Shown here in pieces: positions 1-8,589 of a stretch of DNA of 64,000 nucleotides. The stretch covers positions 1-64,000 of the forward strand of contig NZ_JAMBOL010000014.1 in NCBI RefSeq assembly GCF_023715605.1. Direction: 5' to 3'. A program made the position numbers and the translations under genes. Within the stretch, counting starts at the first letter, position 1, and each line of letters starts with the position of its first letter. Under the pieces are notes generated by a model. It had not been told where the DNA came from, did no database searches, and saw only the letters and a list, made by a program, of their open reading frames with translations. The stretch comes from Halalkalibacter oceani. GTDB taxonomy: Bacteria > Bacillota > Bacilli > Bacillales > Bacillaceae_D.

Positions 1-56
1 CACTGGTAATGGCCGACATTATGGAAGGCGTCTTTTCCTTTCTTCAGGGTGGTTAA
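1..56 (+). CDS. C-terminal end of an unidentified gene (partial)
   Basis: An open frame enters from the left edge (codons from position 3) and ends with TAA at 54-56, giving a tail ending MEGVFSFLQGG. The two other plus frames are also open or nearly open over this short stretch, so the choice of frame is uncertain. Too little remains to name the protein. Confidence 0.2.
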   Translation, partial: LVMADIMEGVFSFLQGG

Positions 57-496
57 TGACATTATATCCGTCAATCCCTGGACAAACAATACCGTCAACA
101 AGTGGACGTTTTTAACCAGCATTAACAATTATTATTTGTTAAATTAAGAAAAATAAAAGGAAAAACTGTTAATACTAGCAAAAACAAATAAAACATAAAT
201 TCCCACCTCGTAAACTTTTCTTATATTAAACTATATTATAAAGTAATAGAATTTAGTAAACTAGTAAGAATTATACATATTGAAATTTCCTAAAATAATT
301 AATTCATTATCAAGCAACCTCATTTAGATGCATTACGAAGAACCATATCACAAATAGTCATAAAACAAAGGGTAGTTATACTCGATAAACATCCCTCCCT
401 TAAACCAGTCGTCGTTTTACCCCTTCTTCTTTGTTGATCTAACAAGTACTAACCTCTACAGCACTAGAATTTTAGAAAAAGTCCGTCAATGTAAGT
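57..496. other. AT-rich intergenic stretch, no gene seen
   Basis: About 440 bases of strongly AT-rich DNA with stop codons in every frame. I see no convincing coding frame, RNA gene or operator. It may contain the 3' end and terminator of the gene entering from the left. Confidence 0.5.
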
Positions 497-540
497 GAAA
501 AGAAGCTCACATAGGCTTTAACCTATATGAGCTTCTTTTC
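497..540 (-). terminator. Rho-independent terminator of the lacI-type gene
   Basis: A 19-bp inverted repeat (497-515 with 522-540, one G-T mismatch, 6-base loop) has AAAAG and CTTTT at its outer ends, so it can terminate in both directions. It lies just beyond the stop of the minus-strand LacI-family gene. Confidence 0.85.
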
Positions 541-562
541 TCTCCCCATATCTATCACTTCC

Positions 563-1576
563 CTACTTCAAATCCTTAACAGAGCCGTTCTTTAGTAATT
601 CTACGCTGAGGGTGAGTTTTTTTGGGTGTGGGTCTAGTTTGTTTTTGTGTTTCAGTTTGTTAATGAGCATCGTGGCGGCGTGGGTGCCCATTTCGTAGGT
701 GGGGCGCCGGACGACGGTGACTTTTGGGCGGATGAATTGGGCGAGGTCATTTTCGTCGAAGCCGACTAAGGAGATGTCCTCGCCTATGACGAGATTCATA
801 TCACGGATGGCGTTGATGGCGTATGTACATAGGATGTAGCTTGTTGCGAAGATTGCTGTTGGTGGTTGATCCATTCTCATTAAATTGAGTGTCATTTCAT
901 AACCGGAATCCTCTTGCCAGTTTCCTTCTTTCATGTAGGCAGGGTTTGCTTTGATGCCGTGATCCTTTAATGCTTGCTGATAGCCCCAGTATCTTTCTTT
1001 CCAATTGGAATAGATGGTAGGTCCTGAGAGAATCGCGATGTCGGTATGTCCCTTTTCAATCATATGTGTCGTAGCTTCATAGGCGCCGCGAAAATTATCG
1101 ATAACAACGCCGTCTAATCCGCTATTTTCAATGTAGCGGTCAACGAGGACGATCTGTTTATCAATAGTTTTGTAGGCATCGGGATTCGTTTGCGTGCCAA
1201 CTAACACAATGCCCTCAACATTTTTGCTGAGGACACCTTGAAAAAAAGCTTCTTCCTCTTCGACGCTGTCATTTGTCGGGAAGACAAATGTGAAGTATCC
1301 TTCGGCTTTTGCGACATCGGCTGTTGCCTGGATGACGGAGGTGTAGAAGGAGTTTTGGATATTAGGAACAATCGTGGCAATCATCTTTGTTTGTTTTGTG
1401 ATCATGGAGGCTGCTAGCGAATTTGGGACAAATTGAAGCTCTTCAATCGCTTTTTTGACTTTTTTTCTTGTTTTGTCACTGACTCGATCCAAGTTGTTTA
1501 ATACTCTTGAGACAGTGGCAACAGACACGTTGGCATGCTTTGCCACATCCTTGATTGTTTTGTTTAGATGAGACAT
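563..1576 (-). CDS. LacI-family transcriptional regulator
   Basis: DNA-binding repressor of the LacI/GalR family, 337 aa, full family length. An N-terminal helix-turn-helix (about residues 6-28, with VSVATVSRVLNN) and hinge helix (PNSLAASM) are followed by a periplasmic-binding-protein-like effector domain from about residue 62 to the end. The ATG is preceded by AGGAGG with good spacing. The ligand cannot be deduced. Members usually bind a sugar or sugar derivative and control an adjacent catabolic or uptake operon. Here the only candidate partner is the unidentified gene entering at the left edge. The gene ends at a strong hairpin. Confidence 0.93.
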   Translation of the reverse strand: MSHLNKTIKDVAKHANVSVATVSRVLNNLDRVSDKTRKKVKKAIEELQFVPNSLAASMITKQTKMIATIVPNIQNSFYTSVIQATADVAKAEGYFTFVFPTNDSVEEEEAFFQGVLSKNVEGIVLVGTQTNPDAYKTIDKQIVLVDRYIENSGLDGVVIDNFRGAYEATTHMIEKGHTDIAILSGPTIYSNWKERYWGYQQALKDHGIKANPAYMKEGNWQEDSGYEMTLNLMRMDQPPTAIFATSYILCTYAINAIRDMNLVIGEDISLVGFDENDLAQFIRPKVTVVRRPTYEMGTHAATMLINKLKHKNKLDPHPKKLTLSVELLKNGSVKDLK

Positions 1577-1601
1577 ACGTTACCTCCTGATTGGGCTTGC
1601 A

Positions 1602-1895
1602 TTATAACGAATGAAGCAATCCAGTATTCTCCAATGCTTTTTGAGTATGCTCGATAAATAATTGTCCGAGCTCGTTTATGTGGTTACTGCTATGCACAAT
1701 AAATGTTTCCCACTCTGGAAATGGGTTTTTGTCTATTTCCACTTTTACAATATCTTCACTGGCCAGGTATCTGTTCATATACGAAGAGGGGAAGATGGAA
1801 ACAGCAAGATTGTTTTTAATAACTCTATTGAGATTTGAGAGACGGCTTTCCGGCCTGACAATGAGAACCTGAAGTGACCAATGACTTAAGGAACA
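1602..1895 (-). pseudogene. Remnant of a LysR-family regulator (C-terminal part)
   Basis: The minus frame reads without a stop for 97 codons after an in-frame TGA and ends with TAA at 1602-1604. The translation contains NRVIKNNLAVSIFPSSYM followed by a segment with EWETFIVHSS and an FIEHTQKALE end. This matches the last third of a LysR effector-binding domain (the region that normally reads GLGVSLLPSS ... then a beta strand, then a final helix). The helix-turn-helix and first two thirds are missing, so this is a deletion relic. Assignment rests on pattern similarity only. Confidence 0.6.
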
Positions 1896-1960
1896 TCAGG
1901 GGAATAATGACTTGAATTAACTGTCTTAATTTCTAATGGATTTCCGCTATAGATAAAAGA

Positions 1961-1966
1961 TATAAT
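1961..1966 (+). promoter_or_regulatory. Probable -10 box (TATAAT)
   Basis: A perfect TATAAT lies about 115 bases upstream of the HNH nuclease start, in an AT-rich stretch. No good -35 hexamer was found at 16-18 bases, so strength and use are uncertain. Confidence 0.3.
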
Positions 1967-2080
1967 TTAGTTAATGGATGTCATTAGAAAGCTATATGAG
2001 CGTATAACGAGTTAATTTTTTTTTGAAGAATAAGGGAGTTATTTGTATTTATACACGTAGAAATAATTAGGGGTATAGCG

Positions 2081-2947
2081 ATGAAGGAAAATGAGGTAAT
2101 TGAAAAAATAACTAACCTAAGTATATGGAAACGAGGAGACCAACGTGCCCCACATAAACCTCTTCTTCTGTTATATGCACTAGCAAAGTTACAAAGCACT
2201 CAAGAAAGGCTTCTGCTTTATTCAGAGGTAAGAGAGAAATTAACGGAGCTATTAATCGAATTTGGTCCTAAACGGAAATCTTACCACCCAGAGCAGCCAT
2301 TTGTGCGTTTACAGAAGGATGGCATTTGGGAACTTAGTAACCCAGATATAGGACCGAATAATCGGAAGCTATTGATTGGAAATGTTTGGGGTGGATTTAA
2401 TAAATCAGTTTATACATTGTTAGTAAACAATCCAAATTTGATTAGAAAAATAACCGATATTCTACTTCACAATCATTTTCCGGATACTGTTCATGACGAT
2501 ATTCTAATGCATGTAGGTCTTGACATGGATTTCAAAGGAAAGCGATCAAGAGACCCTGATTTTAGGAATAAAATATTACGTGCATATGAATATAGTTGCG
2601 CAATTTGCGGCTTTAATGTACGCCTCGGTAGTAATCTTGTTGGCATTGAAGCAGCTCATATTAAATGGCATCAAGCAGGTGGTCCTGATAAGGAGGAGAA
2701 CGGTATCGCTCTATGCTCGATGCATCACAAATTATTTGATAGAGGGGTCTTTACGTTAACAGATTCCAATATACTGCTTGTTTCTGAAGAAGCACATGGA
2801 ACGAGTGGGTTCAATGAATGGTTGATGAAGTATCATGGGGAATCCATTCGAAAACCAATCCATCCAGACTACCAGCCTGAGCAACAATTCATTAATTGGC
2901 ATGTACGAGAAGTATTTAAAGGGCCTTCACGATACCATGTTGGCTAA
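2081..2947 (+). CDS. HNH endonuclease, phosphorothioate-DNA-binding type IV restriction family
   Basis: A 288-aa protein with two parts. The N-terminal part (about 1-145) carries RAPHKPLLLLYAL (22-34) and YHPEQPF (68-74), a pattern I associate with the sulfur-binding domain (SBD) of ScoMcrA-like enzymes that recognise phosphorothioated DNA. The C-terminal part is an HNH nuclease: CxxC at 173/176, AAHI with H193, NGIALC with N207 and C212, and HH at 215-216. By family, such proteins cut incoming DNA carrying phosphorothioate backbone modification. The gene stands alone, with AGGGG upstream of the ATG. No dnd modification genes are present in the window, as expected for a type IV enzyme. Neighbours are gene remnants, suggesting an acquired defence gene. 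HNH assignment is firm, SBD assignment is good but unverified. Confidence 0.82.
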   Translation: MKENEVIEKITNLSIWKRGDQRAPHKPLLLLYALAKLQSTQERLLLYSEVREKLTELLIEFGPKRKSYHPEQPFVRLQKDGIWELSNPDIGPNNRKLLIGNVWGGFNKSVYTLLVNNPNLIRKITDILLHNHFPDTVHDDILMHVGLDMDFKGKRSRDPDFRNKILRAYEYSCAICGFNVRLGSNLVGIEAAHIKWHQAGGPDKEENGIALCSMHHKLFDRGVFTLTDSNILLVSEEAHGTSGFNEWLMKYHGESIRKPIHPDYQPEQQFINWHVREVFKGPSRYHVG

Positions 2948-3147
2948 AAAGCCTTCTGACTGACGTAATTATAGATTATCAATTCACTTATTGTGGAACT
3001 TCTTATGGGAAATTTCATTTGCAGCTTAAAGGATTCTTTATATAAAGGAAACTATCCTCCGATAAATAATGCAGAAAAAATAAGCGTGTCTGAGTTAGAG
3101 AAATGTAAGTTATAACTAAGTTGAAATTATGAAGGAGTCAACCAACC

Positions 3148-3474
3148 ATGAACGAAATGCCTAACTGTCCTACATGTCATTCAGAATATACGTATGAGGA
3201 TGGGACTTTTTTTGTTTGCCCGGAATGTGGGTTTGAGTGGATGAACAATCAAGAAGCGGAAGATGAAGGAGATAAGGTTATCAAGGACGCAAATGGAAAC
3301 ACGTTAAATGATGGGGATACGGTTACTGTTATTAAAGATCTCAAAGTAAAAGGCAGTTCTTCTGTTCTCAAGCAGGGGACAAAAGTGAAAAGTATCCGCC
3401 TGGTAGATGGTGATCATAATATTGACTGCAAAATCGACGGGTTTGGTGCAATTAAACTAAATCTGGATTTGTGA
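3148..3474 (+). CDS. yjdM: PhnA/YjdM-family zinc-ribbon protein
   Basis: A 108-aa protein matching the YjdM (PhnA) family in length and layout. An N-terminal zinc ribbon has CxxC pairs at C7/C10 and C24/C27. The C-terminal half (about 45-108, with [12 protein letters not shown] and KVKGSS) is the small SH3-like PhnA domain. E. coli phnA was named from alkylphosphonate work, but no phosphonate genes are nearby and the biochemical role of the family is not settled. The start is supported by a GGAG about 10 bases upstream. It appears monocistronic. Confidence 0.88.
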   Translation: MNEMPNCPTCHSEYTYEDGTFFVCPECGFEWMNNQEAEDEGDKVIKDANGNTLNDGDTVTVIKDLKVKGSSSVLKQGTKVKSIRLVDGDHNIDCKIDGFGAIKLNLDL

Positions 3475-3810
3475 AGAAAGTTTAAGCCCTTTTTAATTTC
3501 CTACGTTTATAAACGAACGGCCTTCCTCGCACAGCCCTGCCTCAATTCCTATTGGGTCGGGGCTGCTGGCATGGGTCCTCTCTCAACAGCCTTTTACGAC
3601 TGGAAGCGGTACATAGACCGGCAAAACATGGGTAAATATATATTAGTTGATATTAAGTTTTGCTCGAAAAAAATTCACAGCTTGTAATACAGTTTTTCTG
3701 CTTGCCGTTTAACGGGAAGCTATTTTATGGTGTGTAATACGCAGGAAAGCGCGTCCTTATGAGCACACCGTTATCTGTCTTATTTAATACCATAAAATTG
3801 ATATTGACAT
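3475..3810. other. Intergenic stretch, no gene seen
   Basis: Roughly 340 bases after the yjdM-like gene. There are short GC-rich inverted segments around 3530-3570 (CCTGCCTCAATT / GGGTCGGGGCTGCTGG) but no convincing open frame or terminator with a T-run. Confidence 0.3.
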
Positions 3811-3813
3811 TAG

Positions 3814-4023
3814 TGTCATAAGGAGCGGGGAGAAAAGGTTGGTAAGCTACTTAAGGAAAACGCTGATTTCGGTAATCTGCTTAATCGATTTTGTTGTTTT
3901 ATTGAAGAACAAACCGAACAAAATCGCATAAAGCCATTGGTGTCAATTAACGAATTAGAAAATCTCTCTATACAATATACGTTAGGCGCTGTTCGCAGAC
4001 TGACCTTTGGGGGGACAGAGTGA
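3814..4023 (+). pseudogene. Possible coding remnant, unidentified
   Basis: An uninterrupted 69-codon frame, bounded upstream by TAG at 3811, ends with TGA at 4021-4023. It lacks any ATG, GTG or TTG start in a sensible place. The translation (with EKVGKLLKENADFGNLLNRF and NRIKPLVSINELE) has normal amino acid composition and a helical character, unlike the surrounding noise. It may be the 3' end of a gene whose start was deleted. I cannot assign a family. Confidence 0.25.
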
Positions 4024-4128
4024 GCGGGGCAGAGATGATGAATAAGCTATCCACTATCGTAATTGCCTTATATTGCCGAAGCCACAATAATAGTTTTTCG
4101 CTTTGAAATGGAAAGAGGAGGCATTTTT

Positions 4129-4443
4129 ATGCTGAAAAAGATTGTTTTTTATACAGGAGCCAGCTTTGCAAGTTTGTTTGTAGTACCAACACTTGCTATT
4201 CTCATTCCTGTGTTCCCGATTTTAGGGATTGGACTGGCAGGCTATACGATTTTGCATGTTTTCGGGATGTTTCCTTCGTTGCCGTTAGTTTCATTGGGCG
4301 TCATACCTGTTGCTTATCCGCTTCAGATCATCACCGCGTTTATCGTGAGCGGACTTCTTTTGATCTTAGGGATTGTAAGCTATAAAGGTCTTAAAAAATA
4401 TATTAGACTTCTGGCTAAGAGAAAAGAGCAGGCAAACTATTAG
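4129..4443 (+). CDS. Small membrane protein, unknown function
   Basis: A 104-aa protein with two hydrophobic segments (about residues 4-45, which may be two closely packed helices, and 62-88) and a basic C-terminal tail (KKYIRLLAKRKE). The frame extends upstream to 4063, but the ATG at 4129 has an ideal AGGAGG seven bases before it, so I choose that start. No family was recognised. It sits among remnants, so it could be what is left of a larger membrane protein. Confidence 0.55.
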   Translation: MLKKIVFYTGASFASLFVVPTLAILIPVFPILGIGLAGYTILHVFGMFPSLPLVSLGVIPVAYPLQIITAFIVSGLLLILGIVSYKGLKKYIRLLAKRKEQANY

Positions 4444-4780
4444 CCGAAAAGCTGGCACTTTTGGATAGGATGTTAACGGAACCACTTCCGATCCCCTCCA
4501 TTTAGGTGTTTGAAATGGAAAAAATAATGACTCTGACATCGGAATTGATCAGCCGCAGGCCGGACTTCAGTCAACTTGACGTGAGGAAGAATGATAATCG
4601 GCATATGGAATAAATCCGTGACCAGTGGGATAGAAGCTATGTTCACAAAAACGATGGTTTATAAAAGCCGTCGTCTTCATGCTTTGCTGGGTTTTGACTG
4701 ACCTAACCCTGGTCAGAATCCAAACAGTTGAATTTATATGAAGAGATTTGAATGACATTAATCTAAACGGGTGATGCATA
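4444..4780. other. Intergenic stretch with no supported gene
   Basis: About 340 bases. A 32-codon frame beginning with ATG near 4515 (MEKIMTLTSELISRRPDF...) has no ribosome binding site and no recognisable family. I regard it as noise or relic DNA. Confidence 0.3.
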
Positions 4781-4849
4781 ATGGCAGATACAATCTTGCT
4801 GGTAGAAGATTTTTATACGTATATTCAAGTTCAAGGGTGTTTTGAATAA
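4781..4849 (+). pseudogene. Remnant of a response regulator (N-terminus only)
   Basis: ATG followed by MADTILLVEDFYTY and a stop after 22 codons. MADTILLVED is the typical first beta strand and acidic pair of a CheY-like receiver domain. The ATG is preceded by GGGTGATG. After the acidic motif the frame departs from the family and ends at TAA, so almost all of the gene is lost. Confidence 0.5.
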
Positions 4850-5236
4850 CTGCTCAATTATGAGTGTTCAACAAAAGCTGCTCAACAATTACTTTGTTGT
4901 CGTCGAGACTCATGGTTTACGGGATTGGGGAAGCTGTTGAAGTGACAAGCGAGAAGAGTCGTTAAATGTCTTGACGATCCTTTTTTTTGTTTGTTAAAAT
5001 ACATTCATAAATGTATTTAATTTTATACGCCGTTAAAAAGTTAAAAAAATGATACTTTTATAACTTCTTGGAATTAGAAATGGGGTGAGCTGAAGTGGAC
5101 AGTGGAAATAGTGAAGTGAGGCTGGAATCAAAATCTTCTACGAAAGTGAGGGTACGCAGTTGGGTGTGCTTGGAGGCCTTTACCCTGTCTGCCTCAGCAA
5201 ACGCCAGGAATCTATATTTTAAAGGGAGAGTTGGAG
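4850..5236 (+). promoter_or_regulatory. Promoter region of the RCC1/SLH gene with inverted repeat
   Basis: A candidate promoter has TTGTTA at 4991-4996 and TATTTA at 5014-5019 with a 17-base spacer. A 9-bp perfect inverted repeat (AAATACATT at 4997-5005, AATGTATTT at 5010-5018) fills the spacer and part of the -10 box, the expected place for a dimeric repressor. The remaining ~215 bases up to the start codon would be a long leader. A frame from 5095 overlaps it but has no family and no good ribosome binding site. Confidence 0.4.
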
Positions 5237-7885
5237 ATGGTTGTGTGTCGTTTTATATCCAAAGGGATATTTCGCCAGTTTGTTCAGGTTATAAGCTTGC
5301 TGGCGATGGTGACTGGCGTTGTGCTGCCTTTCAATATTGGCATGGTACATGGCGCAGGAGCGGATATTAGCAGTAGTACGGGGATGCTGGCGATCGCGGG
5401 TGGAGATAATCATACTCTGGCTCTGAAGGCAGATGGCACTGTGGTGGCGTGGGGAGCAAATGAATATGGTCAAATAACAGTGCCAGCAGGAGCAAAATCT
5501 GGAGTGGTGGCGATTGCAGCCGGAGATGATCATTCGCTGGCGCTGAAAGAGAATGGCACCGTGGAGACGTGGGGGTATGGGGATAAATTAGTGATGATTA
5601 ATGTGGTCTTGATTGCTGCAGGAGGTAATCATTCGCTAGCGCTAAGGGAGGATGGTTCGGTTGTAGCGTGGGGAGCAAATGGTGAAGGTCAAACAACGGT
5701 GCCAGCAGAAGCAGAATCTGGAGTGATAGGGATCGCAGCGGGAACGTATCATTCGCTAGCGCTAAAGGAGGATGGTTCGGTTGTAGCGTGGGGAAATAAT
5801 GATTACGGTCAAACAACGGTGCCGGCAGAAGCAGAGTCTGGAGTGATAGCGATCGCAGCGGGAACGTATCATTCGCTAGCGCTAAAGGGGGATGGTTCGG
5901 TTGTAGCGTGGGGAAATAATGCTTACGATCAAACAACGGTGCCGGCAGAAGCAGAGTCTGGAGTGATAGCGATCGCAGCGGGAAATTATCATTCGCTAGC
6001 GCTAAAGGAGGATGGTTCGGTTGTAGCGTGGGGATATGAGTATTACGGTCAAACAACGGTGCCAGCAGAAGCAGAATCTGGAGTGATAGCGATCGCAGCG
6101 GGAACGTATCATTCGCTAGCACTGAAGGAGGATGGTTCTGTTGTAGCATGGGGAGCGAATGAACATGGACAAAGTTCAGTGCCCTACACAGTGACCTTCG
6201 ATAAGAACGGGGGAGATGTGGATGCTAATCCAACGGAAAAGCTGGTGGTCTATGGAGGTAACGTTGAAACTCTGCCGACTCCGCCAACCCGAACGGGGTA
6301 CACGTTCGCAGGCTGGAACACGGCTGCAAATGGGGAAGGAGCTTGGTTCGATGCTACCACAGAAGTAACCGCGGATATCACGGTATATGCCCAGTGGACA
6401 TCAGTGCCCTACACAGTGACCTTCGATAAGAACGGTGGAGATGTGGATGCTAATCCAACGGAAAAGCTGGTGGTCTATGGAGGGAACGTTGGAACTCTGC
6501 CGACTCCGCCAACCCGAACGGGATACACGTTTGCAGGCTGGAACACGGCTGCAAATGGGGAAGGAGCTTGGTTCGATGCTACCACAGAAGTAACCGCGGA
6601 TATCACGGTATATGCCCAGTGGACATCAGGATCCTACACAGTGACCTTCGATAAGAACGGTGGAGATGTGGATGCTAATCCAACGGAAAAGCTGGTGGTC
6701 TATGGAGGGAACGTTGGAACTCTGCCGACTCCGCCAACCCGAACGGGGTACACGTTTGCAGGCTGGAACACGGCTGCAAATGGGGAAGGAGCTTGGTTCG
6801 ATGCTACCACAGAAGTAACCGCGGATATCACGGTATATGCCCAGTGGAAGAGGGTCACTGGAGGAAACAGCGGTGGAGGTATTACGCCTTCACCATCATG
6901 TGATGCCAAAGTTGTTTCCTCAGATGGTCAGTTGACTCTTCCAGCATGTAGAACAGGTGAGGTTAGTTTAGGTGAAGCTGTCACCGTTATTATTCCACCT
7001 AACGCTTTCGACAAAGATTTGATACTCACCATTGAAGAAGTATCGGACACACAACAGTTTTTGACGGAAAGGGATATACTTGCTAGTCCGATCTACGAGA
7101 TATTAAAAAACGCTTCGGAGAATTTCAAAAAACCGATTACACTAATCTTTGCTTTCGATCCGTCCAAGCTAAAGGATCATCAAGCTCCCGCTGTATTCTA
7201 TTATGACGAAGTGAAGAGGAAGTGGGTGGAGGTTGCTGGGGGCAAGATTGAGGGCAATCATATTGCTGTAGAGGTCGATCACTTTACGAAGTTTGCAGTA
7301 TTTGCGATGGATCCAACGGAATCACCACCTATTCAGGATCCGAAGATTGCTTTCAGCGATATTTCTGAACACTGGGCAGAAACCAGCATTAAGCAAGCCG
7401 TAATTGAAGGAATTATTCGCGGTTATCCGGATGGAACGTTCAGACCTGATCATTCGATTACTCGCGCCGAGTTTACAGTTATACTTGCGGACGCATTGAA
7501 ATGGGACGGAACAGGTGAGGTACTTCGCTTCACTGATGAGGACAAGGTTGGCTCCTGGGCCAAAAGCGCGGTCGCTCTTGCTGTGCAAGAGGGGGTCGTC
7601 AATGGGTACGAGGACGGTAGCTTCCGTCCTGATGCGAAGATTACCCGTGCAGAGATGGCATCGATGATTGCCAGAGCGCTGAAGATGCCCGTAGACGCGA
7701 GTGTACCGACTGACTTCGCCGATGATGAGGATATTCCGAACTGGGCGAAAGGAGCAGTGGAAGCACTCCATAAGCTGGGCATCGTCAAGGGACACGGTGG
7801 CCAAACGTTTGCTCCAAACGAGTCAGCGACTCGGGCAGAAGCGGTTGTGATGGTGCTCAGAATGTTAGAGCAAAGTCATGAGTGA
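5237..7885 (+). CDS. Large SLH-anchored surface protein with RCC1 and InlB-B-type repeats
   Basis: An 882-aa exported protein. Residues 1-41 form a signal peptide. About 50-315 are RCC1-type blades (each with HSLALK.DGSVVAWG). 317-538 hold three near-identical 75-residue Listeria-Bacteroides/InlB B-repeats (VTFDKNGG ... GYTFAGW ... ITVYAQW). A ZU5-like segment follows (about 550-690, with VIIPPNAF and VDHFTKFAVF). Three SLH domains at about 702-882 (FSDISEHWAE, GYPDGTFRPD, ITRAE) bind secondary cell-wall polymer. The ATG at 5237 is chosen over a TTG at 5231 because GGGAG lies 8 bases before it. Likely role is display on the cell wall, possibly adhesion; ligand unknown. The repeats are almost identical at DNA level, so copy number may vary between strains. 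Confidence 0.88.
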   Translation: MVVCRFISKGIFRQFVQVISLLAMVTGVVLPFNIGMVHGAGADISSSTGMLAIAGGDNHTLALKADGTVVAWGANEYGQITVPAGAKSGVVAIAAGDDHSLALKENGTVETWGYGDKLVMINVVLIAAGGNHSLALREDGSVVAWGANGEGQTTVPAEAESGVIGIAAGTYHSLALKEDGSVVAWGNNDYGQTTVPAEAESGVIAIAAGTYHSLALKGDGSVVAWGNNAYDQTTVPAEAESGVIAIAAGNYHSLALKEDGSVVAWGYEYYGQTTVPAEAESGVIAIAAGTYHSLALKEDGSVVAWGANEHGQSSVPYTVTFDKNGGDVDANPTEKLVVYGGNVETLPTPPTRTGYTFAGWNTAANGEGAWFDATTEVTADITVYAQWTSVPYTVTFDKNGGDVDANPTEKLVVYGGNVGTLPTPPTRTGYTFAGWNTAANGEGAWFDATTEVTADITVYAQWTSGSYTVTFDKNGGDVDANPTEKLVVYGGNVGTLPTPPTRTGYTFAGWNTAANGEGAWFDATTEVTADITVYAQWKRVTGGNSGGGITPSPSCDAKVVSSDGQLTLPACRTGEVSLGEAVTVIIPPNAFDKDLILTIEEVSDTQQFLTERDILASPIYEILKNASENFKKPITLIFAFDPSKLKDHQAPAVFYYDEVKRKWVEVAGGKIEGNHIAVEVDHFTKFAVFAMDPTESPPIQDPKIAFSDISEHWAETSIKQAVIEGIIRGYPDGTFRPDHSITRAEFTVILADALKWDGTGEVLRFTDEDKVGSWAKSAVALAVQEGVVNGYEDGSFRPDAKITRAEMASMIARALKMPVDASVPTDFADDEDIPNWAKGAVEALHKLGIVKGHGGQTFAPNESATRAEAVVMVLRMLEQSHE
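5632..6171 (+). repeat. Tandem 120-bp repeats encoding RCC1 blades
   Basis: Four to five head-to-tail units of exactly 120 bp (40 codons) with very high identity, for example the block around TCATTCGCTAGCGCTAAAGG that recurs at the same phase about 5630, 5750, 5870 and 5990. Two more divergent units lie upstream (5390-5630). Identity at synonymous positions indicates recent duplication or gene conversion. Confidence 0.9.
6185..6850 (+). repeat. Three tandem 225-bp repeats encoding InlB B-type modules
   Basis: Units begin at 6185, 6410 and 6635, exactly 225 bp (75 codons) apart, each starting TACACAGTGACCTTCGATAA. They differ at only a few positions, so they are recent in-frame duplications. 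Confidence 0.92.
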
Positions 7886-7959
7886 CCCTGAATTTGCATA
7901 AGAAGAGATATTAGGAAACGCCTAGAGGTGTCCCAGATTGTAGAGAAACCCCACTAAAG

Positions 7960-8060
7960 TGAAGTGACCCCTAAAAGTTAGACACTATTATTTCATTAGG
8001 CAGCTTGGGTAAAATGAGTTCGGTATTGCACCGGACTCAATGTTTTATTTTGTAAAGGAG
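7960..8060 (-). mobile_element. IS3-family relic: transposase C-terminus and terminal repeat
   Basis: On the minus strand the frame ending at 7996-7998 (TAA) reads KTLSPVQYRTHFTQAA, the typical C-terminal end of IS3-family transposases (consensus LSPVQYR). Just beyond the stop, 7961-7985 reads TGTCTAACTTTTAGGGGTC on the minus strand, which looks like an IS3-family terminal inverted repeat. Only about 100 bp remain and the rest of the element is absent. Confidence 0.7.
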
Positions 8061-8589
8061 ATTACCAACCTTCTCACCCTCCGTGTCTTTACGTTCACCT
8101 AGAATGAGCGATCCTTGAGGAGTGAAAATCCTAGCGAGCTAGCAGCGAAAGCCCAATGACATCAAATTGGAGATGCTTATACAATGCTTACAAATATAGC
8201 CCTACAAGTAAAGTGCTGTCTGTACTCCCTTGCTACTGAGTAGTAACAACAACCATTACGAATAAAGGAAACTTCCTTCAGTGGAGGTTTTCTTCACTTC
8301 ATACTTGAAGGAGCCTAATTTGAGCTATTTTTTCATATGTGGAAAATCACAATCAGGCATATGTTTAGTATGAAATTAAAATCGCCGTATACGAAGCTGT
8401 ACAGTGGAGTGAGAGGTCACTATACTTTGGTGCATCCGGCTACATTTGAAGTTGGAGCCTATACCTTATGAACTAATGATCGCGTTTAAAAGTAGTTTTG
8501 ACGCTGGTCTTGTAGTCAGGTATTATTACAGAAAGTGATGACTACAGCTTTCCCAATAAATTGTACATCTTAGCGAAGAGGTGAATGAA
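8061..8589. other. Intergenic stretch without a supported gene
   Basis: About 530 bases between the IS relic and the TetR-type gene. A terminator-like hairpin (GGAAACTTCC / GGAGGTTTTC, about 8270-8293) could end readthrough from the left. No other feature is supported. Confidence 0.35.

Noticed and set aside
1678-1872. 64-aa plus-strand ORF
   Set aside because: The complementary strand carries a recognisable LysR C-terminal relic over the same bases, which explains the open frame.
5598-6149. A 183-codon open frame on the minus strand across the RCC1 repeats
   Set aside because: It is the antisense of the 120-bp tandem repeats, repeats with the same period, has no ribosome site, and no family resemblance.
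5632-6171. CRISPR-like regular repetition
   Set aside because: Units are 120 bp, contiguous, in frame and coding. There are no short repeats separated by unique spacers.
7322-7804. Minus-strand open frames under the SLH domains
   Set aside because: Shadows of the well-supported SLH coding frame; no start signal and no recognisable domain.
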